Source: Deltaproteobacteria bacterium UBA5329 (GTDB taxonomy: Bacteria > Desulfobacterota > Syntrophorhabdia > Syntrophorhabdales > Syntrophorhabdaceae). From it: a stretch of 17,671 nt of DNA. Both the position numbers and the translations under genes were made by a program. Positions 7,474 through 15,144 of the stretch are shown here, in pieces (position 1 is the stretch's first letter; every line of letters begins with the position of its first letter). The stretch spans positions 21,743 through 39,413 of the forward strand of contig DHQV01000111.1 of the NCBI GenBank assembly GCA_002408185.1. The letters run 5' to 3'. The notes beneath the pieces are model-generated. The model had not been told where the DNA came from, did no database searches, and worked only from the letters and a program-made list of their open reading frames with translations.

Positions 7474-10400
7474 TTTGCCTCAAAGACCTCTTTTGGGAAA
7501 ACAAGGATATTCCTCAGAATCTCGAGCGATTTTGTGCCGACCGTCCCAACATAATTCGTCGTGATATCCGGATCGTCAAACGGGCCCTTAACACTGTATG
7601 TAACATAGAGAAAACCTTTATTCTTGTTCTTTATTATGCTTCGCAGGACCGGGATCTTGTCTATGGTCCTGTCGAGGGCCACAAGGGGTGACACCTCGAG
7701 GGTTGCATCGATCGTTTCCTTGTTGAGGTCGATATCGCCGGCCCCGGTTATGACCATCGACTGACTGTCAAGCAGGAAATTCTTCGTATGATATACGCCG
7801 TGATCAATGGTGAATGAAGCACCCATTTTCTTATATAATAACCCATCTTTTCCTAAAACGATCTTGCCGCGTACGAGATCATAGACATTCAAAAGTGCAA
7901 ATATCTTTGACAGAAGGTTCCATCGCTTTATGACCCCGTTCCTGCTGTAAGCGGAGGTGTCACCGTTCAAGTTGGCCTTCAGGCTTTTCCACGTCGTACC
8001 TTCGGATTTAAGGGTGCCCATAATATGGGCATCGCCGGTGATCTCCTGGGAAGTGCCTCCCATTGCTGCAAAAAAGACCCCAGCGCCTATGCGCGCGAGC
8101 CGTCCATGCGCGTAAAGGGACGGAACGGGGCCCGACAGGTCCACCATCCCTTTTATATCGGCGTCGCCGTTAAATACGCGCAGTTTAAGGTCCGACACAT
8201 TGATCTTCCTGTCGGTCATAAAGGCATTGATCTCGAGGTCTTTCGCAGGCACACTTCCGAGACTGACATCACGGGCACGGATCGATATCTTTCCGCTCGA
8301 ACTCGCAAGCACGCTGTCTTTCTGGATGCTCCGTATCGTAAGATCGCCACCGGACCTGAAATCTTTCGCATCGAGCCGGTCCATACCGACAACCATGTCA
8401 AATTTCGGGGCCTCAAAACCATTCACTTTCAGGGTTGCCTTCTTGACAACGCTCGATCCGGTCGTCAGGCTGTTTACGACCACGTCGCATTCATAGCCGC
8501 GGAAATCGGCGTTGAGATCGATGTCCTTCATGAGGTGAGGCATCCAGGGGATCTTGAGGAAGCCTTTTCTCATCTGCACGTTCCCGACAACCCAGGGAAG
8601 CCTGGTCAAAGGGAATACAAGGTCCTTGACCGCAAGGTCGATATTGGCCTCACCACCCCTTAAGTCGCCATTGAGGTTAAATAGCGATGCCGCCCTTCCC
8701 GAATCTTTTGTGCGCACAGCTACTTTTGAATCGATCTTCCTGCCATTCGAGATCGTACCCGATGCCTGAACATTGATGACATCCAGATTTCCGGAAATAT
8801 CATCGACGATTATATCACCCGTCTTCTTCCGGGTGAGGCGCACCTGGGCCCTGCAAGGAACACCCTTCGCTTTTTTGAAGTAACCTGGGATCCCGTATGC
8901 GACATCATCCATGTTGATATTACCGCTCGTCGTAATCTGGCTGTCAGCTATCATTACTTGACTGTCGAACTGTACTTTCCCCGATATTCTGACGGTCTTT
9001 CCCGTTATCGCCCCGATGAGCCTCGAATCGGCATATCCTTTCACAAAGCAAGTGAACCCCTTGGGGCCCCACCTGCCATTCAAGGCAAGGCTGGTGTCGT
9101 TCCCGGATATCGTTATCGTGCTAAAGAGCAATTCCTGCCCGGATAGCTGGAACGGACCGTTGACAGTAAAGGACTGGCCTTTCCACTCGACCGCCGCGTT
9201 GTTTATTTTGCCCGAACCCCCGAAGGCAAGCCCTTTTTCGTTCCTGCTGTCCAATTCTATCGCCCCGTCCGCCCATCCCTTGCTTATCGTTACTTCCTTG
9301 AGGTCGGTGAAATAGGGAATATGCGTGAGGTCGACGGTATATTTTCCCATGAGGCGGACCCAGGGCTTTTTCCCGAAATTGATCGTACCCTTCAGGTCGT
9401 AAAATTTGCTCGCCTTGAAGTACCCTTTGCCCTCGGAGATCGTCCCCTTGCTCTCCTCGACATCCAGGTTGCCCGAGATGTCCGTGAGCTCATTGCCGTT
9501 ATACGTGCCGGTCATCCGGCTCAATTCCAGATTGGCGGTAAAAGGATGATCTTTTTCATAGGTCAATCTTTTCATCTTCAAAAAGCCGTCTTTGACGTAT
9601 GCCCAGACATCGTACCCGATATCGTCCATTTTTACATATTCCCTGACAACGTTCAGGGGAACGGGTCCGGAAGTAATATCGAGCCGGGCGAATGCGAAGT
9701 CCTTCATCTTCACATTTACGGTGAACGGCGCGTCTGCATACCCCGTATCATACACCGCTATATTCACATCGGGCCCCTTTGCCGTGATGGTGGACCTGGC
9801 AGTTACCCTGTCGACAATAAGGGGCTTTTTGAGCCATGTGTCACGCAGGACCAGCTTCGGCGAATTGCAATTGCCCGCAAGCGTAAGTACCCCGTCATAA
9901 AGCGTGAATTCACCTTTTCCATTAACGACACCGTTCAGGATGCTGTCTATTTTTTCAAGGCCGAAGGCGTCCACCTCGATAGACCCTTTTATTCTGTGCC
10001 TGTTCTTTTCGATCACGCTGCTTCCCACCACCCGTACTTTACCGGCATGATCGGGGTCGGTGATAGACGCAAAGAACTTGATGGGTTTTTTGGTATTGAT
10101 ATTCTGGGCAACGATCGAACCGACGACCAGTTTACGTCCGGCCGCGGTAACGACACCGTTGCTTATCTCCAGGAGGCCGATCTTTGTCGAAAAATCCTTT
10201 TTCCCCATCTTGATCTCATCGCTGATAACGAGATTAAAATCTTTCATCGAGATGCTGTCGAAAAAGATCCCGTCCGAAATAAATATTCGTGAAGATATCT
10301 GGCCGATCTTCCCCGAAACAGGCCCTTTGAAGGATAGATCTCCGAGATCGACCGCAAGCGTGCCATCGCTGAAGAAAAAATGGGCCTTTTCGATCCTGAC

Positions 10401-10520
10401 CGGTATCCCGTACCGGCCAAGAAGGCCCGAGATGACCGCCGGAAGGTTCCGGGATACCACAAAAACGGCACATACAATAAGGACAAGGCACAATGAGATT
10501 ATGACAATGGCCTTCTTCAT
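7470..10520 (-). CDS. AsmA/YhdP-like inner-membrane-anchored envelope protein
   Basis: A 1016-residue protein with one N-terminal membrane anchor (about residues 4-23) and a long, beta-rich periplasmic body of alternating short hydrophobic strands. The C-terminal part (about 835-990) resembles the AsmA-like C-terminal domain: an RNGVI-KRW-x-LLSKIFALLNVYDLVRGKI segment, a repeated ITGAGDIDLNKETIDATLEVSPL strand pair split around residue 930, and a FLYVTYSVKGPFDDPDI ending. Such proteins (AsmA, YhdP, TamB group) span the periplasm and are implicated in phospholipid transport to the outer membrane. This role is family knowledge, not shown here. The ATG at 10520 shares one base with the comF stop (TAATG), and GAGGA lies 7 nt before it. 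The length is between E. coli AsmA (617) and YhdP (1266). Family membership is likely; a specific ortholog cannot be named. Confidence 0.85.
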   Translation of the reverse strand: MKKAIVIISLCLVLIVCAVFVVSRNLPAVISGLLGRYGIPVRIEKAHFFFSDGTLAVDLGDLSFKGPVSGKIGQISSRIFISDGIFFDSISMKDFNLVISDEIKMGKKDFSTKIGLLEISNGVVTAAGRKLVVGSIVAQNINTKKPIKFFASITDPDHAGKVRVVGSSVIEKNRHRIKGSIEVDAFGLEKIDSILNGVVNGKGEFTLYDGVLTLAGNCNSPKLVLRDTWLKKPLIVDRVTARSTITAKGPDVNIAVYDTGYADAPFTVNVKMKDFAFARLDITSGPVPLNVVREYVKMDDIGYDVWAYVKDGFLKMKRLTYEKDHPFTANLELSRMTGTYNGNELTDISGNLDVEESKGTISEGKGYFKASKFYDLKGTINFGKKPWVRLMGKYTVDLTHIPYFTDLKEVTISKGWADGAIELDSRNEKGLAFGGSGKINNAAVEWKGQSFTVNGPFQLSGQELLFSTITISGNDTSLALNGRWGPKGFTCFVKGYADSRLIGAITGKTVRISGKVQFDSQVMIADSQITTSGNINMDDVAYGIPGYFKKAKGVPCRAQVRLTRKKTGDIIVDDISGNLDVINVQASGTISNGRKIDSKVAVRTKDSGRAASLFNLNGDLRGGEANIDLAVKDLVFPLTRLPWVVGNVQMRKGFLKIPWMPHLMKDIDLNADFRGYECDVVVNSLTTGSSVVKKATLKVNGFEAPKFDMVVGMDRLDAKDFRSGGDLTIRSIQKDSVLASSSGKISIRARDVSLGSVPAKDLEINAFMTDRKINVSDLKLRVFNGDADIKGMVDLSGPVPSLYAHGRLARIGAGVFFAAMGGTSQEITGDAHIMGTLKSEGTTWKSLKANLNGDTSAYSRNGVIKRWNLLSKIFALLNVYDLVRGKIVLGKDGLLYKKMGASFTIDHGVYHTKNFLLDSQSMVITGAGDIDLNKETIDATLEVSPLVALDRTIDKIPVLRSIIKNKNKGFLYVTYSVKGPFDDPDITTNYVGTVGTKSLEILRNILVFPKEVFEAK

Positions 10521-11212
10521 TATGGCGTCCTCGCAAGGGCAAACAGGATCACGCCCGCCGACCCCTCCTGTACCAGTGTCCGCGCCGCCTCCGATGCCGT
10601 ATACCCGGTCGTGAAAGGATCATCCACGAGCAGGATGCGCCTGCCTTTTATGTACTGAAGGTCTTCTACCCTGAATGCACCTTTTATGTTCTTTTTGCGT
10701 TCATCCCTCGGAAGGCTGAACTGGTCCCGTATGCTGTCCCTTTTGACCAGCACGGAATGCTCTATCGTTAATCCTGTGATAGCCGCGATCTCTTCGGCAA
10801 TAATGTATGACTGGTTAAAATCTTTTTCCCGCAGCCTTTTTCCGGATACCGGCACGGGGATTACAACGTCGACGTCTCTATCCAGGCCATGAAACTTGCC
10901 GGAAACGAGATTCACGAGCTGCCTGCCTATTTTTTTACAACCTTCAAATTTAAAGGCGTGGATGACTTCCCGGACTGCCGAGTCGTATTCGAAGATAAAG
11001 AACCCCCGGCCGAACCACATCTTTGACTCGCTGCAAGGCCCGCATACGATGGAGCGGCCCAGCCATCGGTCGCATACCTGGCATACGTCGGCGTCCTTGA
11101 TAACCAGGAATTCCTTGGTGCACATCTCGCAGAGAACCTTGCCATCCGCGCCGCACACACCACATGATTGGGGATAAAAAAGACTTAACGCTGAATTGAA
11201 AAAGCTAAGCAC
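10520..11212 (-). CDS. comF: ComF-family phosphoribosyltransferase-like protein
   Basis: A 230-residue member of the ComF/GntX family (E. coli GntX about 227 residues): an N-terminal zinc-ribbon region and a type I phosphoribosyltransferase fold. Four CxxC pairs are visible: C17/C20, C28/C31, C44/C47 and C57/C60. The PRPP loop ILLVDDPFTTGYTA is at residues 193-206; family members usually read DDVxTTGAT, so the P and Y are slightly unusual. I chose the GTG at 11212-11210, which overlaps the apgM stop by 8 nt and gives the typical MLSFFNSALSLFYPQSC start. An upstream ATG at 11293 is open but would bury 27 atypical residues inside apgM. ComF proteins are linked to DNA uptake and recombination in competent bacteria, but the biochemical reaction is not settled. 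No other competence genes are nearby. Confidence 0.9.
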   Translation of the reverse strand: MLSFFNSALSLFYPQSCGVCGADGKVLCEMCTKEFLVIKDADVCQVCDRWLGRSIVCGPCSESKMWFGRGFFIFEYDSAVREVIHAFKFEGCKKIGRQLVNLVSGKFHGLDRDVDVVIPVPVSGKRLREKDFNQSYIIAEEIAAITGLTIEHSVLVKRDSIRDQFSLPRDERKKNIKGAFRVEDLQYIKGRRILLVDDPFTTGYTASEAARTLVQEGSAGVILFALARTP

Positions 11213-12401
11213 CGTACTTGTCGAGCCGCCCGCCATGGGCGAGGGCGAGGGCCATAAGGTCTTTGCTGTATATCGTTCCTGCACTCCCGACAAGGCAGTT
11301 TTTTTCGTGAAAGGCGTGGCCGTCTGTTTCCCCCGTTTTTGTTACGACAAGCGCAGGCACCGGATGCCAGCTATGACCTTTGAGAGGACAGGGGGTCGAA
11401 TGATCTCCAGTAATAACGAGAGCATGCGGGTCAAGACCTGTTATCTCGGGGAGAAACCTGTCTACGGCTTCTATCGCCTGCACCTTTTCCTCGAAATTAC
11501 CGTCTTCGCCTGCAAGGTCCGTTTCCTTGACATGAAAAAAGAAAAACTGATAATCGTTGTAATTTTTTTTCAGGAGCGATACCGCTTCGTCATAATCTGC
11601 CGGCTCATCCTTAACATCCATTCCGAGGACCTTTGCGATTCCGCGGTACATGGGATATGTGGCTATAGCCAGGGCCTTCATTGCATACTTTTCGGTAAAT
11701 GGCTGTATGTCCGGCTTGCAAGAAAAACCGCGCAGCAGAGCTCCGTTTGCGACCGGTTCCGCTTTGAGGAGATCCATGACCTTTTCCATGAAGCTGTTGA
11801 CGACGCGCGCGGCAAATTCGGCTTCCGGGGCCTTTGCCGAGGTATGCACGAATGGTTTGTTGTCTTTGTGGGGATCGGCATCCGTAAGCTTGTCGGCCAG
11901 GTCCGGCCCTCTGAATATGACCGCAAACCGGTGCGATTTACCAGGCTTTATAATGACCTCACAGCCTTCGATCTTTTCGATGTTTGAACTGATGGTCCTG
12001 CACAGGCGCTCGGTTTCAGATGTGGGTATCCTCCCGGCCCTGCGATCGGTCACGAGGCCCTCTTTGATGGTGCAGAAATTTGCACGCGCCGCGAGGTCAC
12101 CATCACGAAGGTCCATATTGAGTCCCAGCACTTCCAGCACACCCCGCCCGATCTCGTGGACTTGAGGGTCATACCCGAAAAGACTTAGATGCCCCGGACC
12201 ACTGCCGGGGGTAATACCGATATCCACGGGAATGATTCTGCCGAGAACGCCTCTTTTCATGGCAAGGCCGTCCATATTCGGCTTTTTGGCGGCCTCGAGC
12301 GGTGTTTTCAGGCCGAAGGCCGGATTGGGGATATCACCAAGTCCGTCAAGGATCAGGAATATCACCTTGTTATCGTTCGATAATAAAAGTTCGTTCATCA
12401 T
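11205..12401 (-). CDS. apgM: 2,3-bisphosphoglycerate-independent phosphoglycerate mutase, archaeal (ApgM) type
   Basis: Glycolytic and gluconeogenic enzyme that interconverts 3- and 2-phosphoglycerate without a bisphosphoglycerate cofactor. It belongs to the alkaline-phosphatase superfamily. The 398-residue length fits ApgM (about 400) and is far shorter than GpmI (about 510). Metal and active-site motifs seen are FLILDG with D19, the TPGSGPGHLSLFGYDP block at 64-79 (which probably contains the serine nucleophile), HVKETDLAGEDG, GDHST at 332-336 (D333, H334), and HSWHPVP at 343-349. The ATG overlaps the LapA-LapB stop as ATGA, with GGAG 6 nt upstream; a second ATG follows at once, so the true start could be one codon later. 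It occupies the operon slot where other deltaproteobacteria may carry a GpmI-type enzyme. Confidence 0.94.
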   Translation of the reverse strand: MMNELLLSNDNKVIFLILDGLGDIPNPAFGLKTPLEAAKKPNMDGLAMKRGVLGRIIPVDIGITPGSGPGHLSLFGYDPQVHEIGRGVLEVLGLNMDLRDGDLAARANFCTIKEGLVTDRRAGRIPTSETERLCRTISSNIEKIEGCEVIIKPGKSHRFAVIFRGPDLADKLTDADPHKDNKPFVHTSAKAPEAEFAARVVNSFMEKVMDLLKAEPVANGALLRGFSCKPDIQPFTEKYAMKALAIATYPMYRGIAKVLGMDVKDEPADYDEAVSLLKKNYNDYQFFFFHVKETDLAGEDGNFEEKVQAIEAVDRFLPEITGLDPHALVITGDHSTPCPLKGHSWHPVPALVVTKTGETDGHAFHEKNCLVGSAGTIYSKDLMALALAHGGRLDKYGA

Positions 12402-13768
12402 GGCTCACTCCGGGTCCATTCGGCCTCATCGTAGAGAGTGCGCAGTTGCGTCATGTCTCCTTGGAGAAAATCTTCCTTTTTGACATTGATCGTATTCCAG
12501 CTATAACAGCTTTCGCAGTAATCACTCCATGTTTCCTTGATCGCATTGCATTTCGTGCAAACGAACGGTATATATACCCGCTCGTCCATCGGGAACGCGT
12601 TCTTGAATTCCTGAACGGCATTCTCCAGTTGGCCGCGATGGACATATGCCTCTGCCATTGCCCGGTGGAGGCCTTTAAAATCTTCTCCTCCGGCGATGAG
12701 CGAATTAAGGGTATCGATCGCTTCATCGATCATCTCAAGTCTCAGGCATAGCCGTGCGTACAAAAACGATATGAGGTGGTCATCGGGAGAAACGTCAAGG
12801 ACCCTCCGGTAGATCTTGAGAATGACCTCGGGATTGCCCCTGTCAATATAGAGGTCTTCCATTTTTAACAGGAACTCGATGTGGCCGGTCTTCGTATAGC
12901 CCCTGCCGTAAATTCTTCCCGCCTCGTTGAGTTTTCCGGTCTTTTTATACGCCTCGCCAAGCAGGATATATGCGGGTACGAATAATTTTTCTTCGCTTAT
13001 GATCTCTTTTAGTTCGTCTATGATCGTTTCCGCGTTCAAACTGAACTGGTCATTGAAAAGGGAAAAGGCCTTTTGATAGCGGATCCCGATAAGGCGCCTC
13101 GATTCCTCATCGGTCTTGACGTAGCGTTTTATCTTCTTTTCGACATCAAATGCCCCGTCCCAATCCTTCTTCCATATGTACAGGTCCCGGAGCAGTCTCA
13201 AGGCATCAAGGCTCGATTCATTGAGCCGCAGTATATCTTTCAACAGGACTTCGTTCTTCACATAATCCCTGGTCTTCATGTTCAATCGCACTTTCTTGAA
13301 CAGAATGCTCTCGACTTTTCCGAGGCTCGTTTCGGCCAGGTCAAGCGTTTCGCGGGCCTTGTCGTAATCCTCCATCGAGACATATATATCGGACAGTGCA
13401 ATATACGTTTCTTCGCGGCCAGGGTTCCTGCGTGAAAGCCTGTCCAGCTGTTCTATGGCCTTCTCGCGATCGCCTTTCAGGTCATAAAGCCTCGCTTTTT
13501 CGAGAAGCTCCAGATATTCTTCGCTTTTGCGCTCGGAGCGCCTTGTCATCCATGACGTAACCGCGGTCTTGACATCGTAAAAAAAACTGACGATGATCGA
13601 TACGATCACCCCGAGACAGAAGGCGGCAATGATGAACTCGGCCACGGAAAGTTCTATTGGACGCGGCCCGCCGTAATAGAACTTTACATTCTCCGGATTT
13701 AAATGCGCGATAATGAAGTAGAAGACAAGGAAGAGCGCAAGAACGAAAAAGAATATCTTATACCGCAT
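12398..13768 (-). CDS. LapA-LapB fusion: two membrane helices, TPR array, rubredoxin-type zinc domain
   Basis: A 456-residue inner-membrane protein joining two proteins that are separate in E. coli. Residues 1-65 look like LapA: helix 1 (4-22), a short N-P-E-N-V-K-F loop, then helix 2 (41-64). A tether with charged residues (about 70-85) leads to roughly eight to ten TPR-like helical repeats (about 85-395). At the end, C404, C407, C418 and C421 form the CxxC-x10-CxxC rubredoxin-like metal site that ends LapB. In E. coli, LapB guides FtsH to degrade LpxC and so sets LPS synthesis, with LapA as partner. A similar role here is inference from architecture. It starts 3 nt after the dksA-like gene, with AAGGA 9 nt upstream of the ATG, and overlaps apgM. 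The tail after the zinc site is 35 residues long. The domain calls are strong; conservation of the LpxC function is unproven. Confidence 0.88.
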   Translation of the reverse strand: MRYKIFFFVLALFLVFYFIIAHLNPENVKFYYGGPRPIELSVAEFIIAAFCLGVIVSIIVSFFYDVKTAVTSWMTRRSERKSEEYLELLEKARLYDLKGDREKAIEQLDRLSRRNPGREETYIALSDIYVSMEDYDKARETLDLAETSLGKVESILFKKVRLNMKTRDYVKNEVLLKDILRLNESSLDALRLLRDLYIWKKDWDGAFDVEKKIKRYVKTDEESRRLIGIRYQKAFSLFNDQFSLNAETIIDELKEIISEEKLFVPAYILLGEAYKKTGKLNEAGRIYGRGYTKTGHIEFLLKMEDLYIDRGNPEVILKIYRRVLDVSPDDHLISFLYARLCLRLEMIDEAIDTLNSLIAGGEDFKGLHRAMAEAYVHRGQLENAVQEFKNAFPMDERVYIPFVCTKCNAIKETWSDYCESCYSWNTINVKKEDFLQGDMTQLRTLYDEAEWTRSEP

Positions 13769-13771
13769 TCT

Positions 13772-14125
13772 TTATAATCCTTTTTCCTCCATTTGACGCT
13801 TACAGGTTATACAATAACGTGCTACAGGATTTGCTTCAAGTCTTTTCTCGCTGATTTTTTCTTCACATTCTTCACAGATGCCATACGTACCCTTATTGAG
13901 TTTGTCGAGCGAATTGTCGATATCTTTCAGGATGATGAGATCGTTGTGGCTTATGCTCATAAGTATGTCGGCGGTATACGTATTGCTTGCTGCGTCAGCC
14001 ATATCCTGGATGCCGTCCGTGCCAAGGTTGTATGAGTCCTCTTGAAGCTTTTTAGCCTTATTGAGGATGTTCTCGCGCATTTTCAACAATCTTCTCCGGT
14101 ATAAATCTACGGTCTCTTTATTCAT
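13772..14125 (-). CDS. DksA/TraR-type C4 zinc-finger protein
   Basis: A 117-residue protein of the DksA/TraR family, which binds the secondary channel of RNA polymerase and adjusts promoter output, often with ppGpp. An N-terminal coiled-coil region (about 5-33) is followed by D41-M-A-D44-A-A46, matching the D-x2-D-x-A tip motif essential in E. coli DksA. The C-terminal zinc finger uses C84, C87, C105 and C108 within GTYGICEECEEKI and ARYCITCKRQM. It is shorter than E. coli DksA (151) and closer to compact DksA-like proteins. The ATG lies within the rsfS 3' end (8-nt overlap), and AGGTG is placed 5 nt upstream. Keeping the tip motif suggests DksA-like activity rather than a structural zinc protein, but this is inference. 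Confidence 0.92.
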   Translation of the reverse strand: MNKETVDLYRRRLLKMRENILNKAKKLQEDSYNLGTDGIQDMADAASNTYTADILMSISHNDLIILKDIDNSLDKLNKGTYGICEECEEKISEKRLEANPVARYCITCKRQMEEKGL

Positions 14126-14495
14126 TACCCACCTCTATATCCTTGCTTTCTTTTTTTATCCTGTATCTTTTCGCCTCTATCCAGAGGCTTTCAAGATCAT
14201 ATAATTCCCTGAGCGATGCCAGAAAAATATGGACGATAACGCTCTGAAAATCAAGAATAACCCATCTGCCCTCTTCGTAACCCTCCGTCGCGAGAGGCCT
14301 TACTTGCTTTTCTTTCATGCCTTCGCGTATCCCGTCAGCAATGGTCCTGACATGGCGCTCACTCGTACCGCCGGCGATCACAAAATAGTCGGCGATGTCA
14401 GTCAGACCTCCCAGGTCCATAACGACCGTATCCACCGCCTTTTTATCGTCCGCCAATCTGCCGAGTATTTCCGCCAACTCTTCTTCCGGTTTCAT
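14118..14495 (-). CDS. rsfS: Ribosome silencing factor RsfS
   Basis: A 125-residue member of the Iojap/RsfS family (COG0799), which binds uL14 on the large ribosomal subunit and blocks subunit joining in nutrient limitation. The core DKKAVDTVVMDLGGLTDIADYF leads into VIAGGTSERHVRTIADG, both split across residues 17-56, and WVILDFQSVIVHIF is the usual conserved C-terminal strand. I chose the ATG at 14495, 1 nt after the nadD stop; it gives MKPEEELAEIL, the expected family start. A TTG at 14522 is also open but overlaps nadD by 26 nt and adds nine residues unlike the family. It ends inside the dksA-like gene start. The nadD-rsfS pairing is very widely conserved and supports both calls. Confidence 0.94.
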   Translation of the reverse strand: MKPEEELAEILGRLADDKKAVDTVVMDLGGLTDIADYFVIAGGTSERHVRTIADGIREGMKEKQVRPLATEGYEEGRWVILDFQSVIVHIFLASLRELYDLESLWIEAKRYRIKKESKDIEVGNE

Positions 14496-14496
14496 T

Positions 14497-15132
14497 TCAG
14501 GACCTGTACAACCCCCTTTCAATTATTATTTTCTCCACTGAAGGAGGGACCAGATATTTTATGGACCTCTCTTCCCTGTGCAGCGCCCGTATCTTCGTCG
14601 ACGAGATGTCTATTTTCGTAACCGGGTGAAGATGTATCGTTTTGCCCGATTCGTGCCGGTAAACGCTATCCTGAAGCTCGGTCAGTCGTGTTCGGACGCT
14701 TTCAGGCAACATCTGCGGGACATTTAAAGAGCCCGATGCCGGCCGCGTCATGACGATAAAATTCGTATGATAGAAAAGCTCCTCCCAATGATACCATGTA
14801 TCTATAAGCACAAACGCATCGATACCGATGATAAAATAGATATCATTGAAGCGGCCCTCGAGTTTTTTCAGCGTCTCGATCGTATATGAAAGGCCTCCCC
14901 TCTTTATCTCCAGGTCGGATACCTTGAAAAACGGATTGCCTTTAACGGCTGCCTCGAGCATTTTCAGGCGGTCCCCCGAAAAACTGCAGGTTTCCGTATC
15001 CTTGTGCGGGGGTAAATGGGATGGAATGAAATAGATCACCTCAAGCCGGAAATCTTCCCGTATCTCCTCTGCAACACGCAGATGTCCCATATGAACGGGG
15101 TTGAAGGTTCCGCCAAAGACGCCTATTGCCAT
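14497..15132 (-). CDS. nadD: Nicotinate-nucleotide adenylyltransferase
   Basis: Cytoplasmic enzyme that adenylates nicotinate mononucleotide to deamido-NAD in NAD biosynthesis. The 211 residues fit NadD (E. coli 213). The nucleotidyltransferase signature GGTFNPVHMGHL at 7-18 contains the H/T-x-G-H motif. PSHLPPHK, the GIDAF substrate loop and SSTKIR at 177-182 are the other family signatures, all intact. The start ATG at 15132 is 12 nt after the proA stop, the largest gap in this operon, with AGGTGA as ribosome site about 5 nt upstream. The downstream rsfS begins 1 nt after its stop. Nothing unusual is seen in the protein. Confidence 0.96.
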   Translation of the reverse strand: MAIGVFGGTFNPVHMGHLRVAEEIREDFRLEVIYFIPSHLPPHKDTETCSFSGDRLKMLEAAVKGNPFFKVSDLEIKRGGLSYTIETLKKLEGRFNDIYFIIGIDAFVLIDTWYHWEELFYHTNFIVMTRPASGSLNVPQMLPESVRTRLTELQDSVYRHESGKTIHLHPVTKIDISSTKIRALHREERSIKYLVPPSVEKIIIERGLYRS

Positions 15133-15144
15133 TCGATCACCTGT

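Noticed and set aside
9321..10292. A 323-codon open frame on the + strand inside the AsmA-like gene
   Set aside because: Antisense shadow of a real gene with an anchor and AsmA-type C-terminus; no family resemblance of its own and no ribosome site noted.
11213..11293. Extended N-terminus for ComF starting at 11293
   Set aside because: It would lie inside the apgM 3' end and adds 27 residues not found in the family; the GTG at 11212 gives a normal ComF start.
11196..11987. A 263-codon + strand open frame within apgM and the comF start
   Set aside because: Opposite to two confidently identified genes and the product looks like no known protein; similar shadows occur throughout the window.
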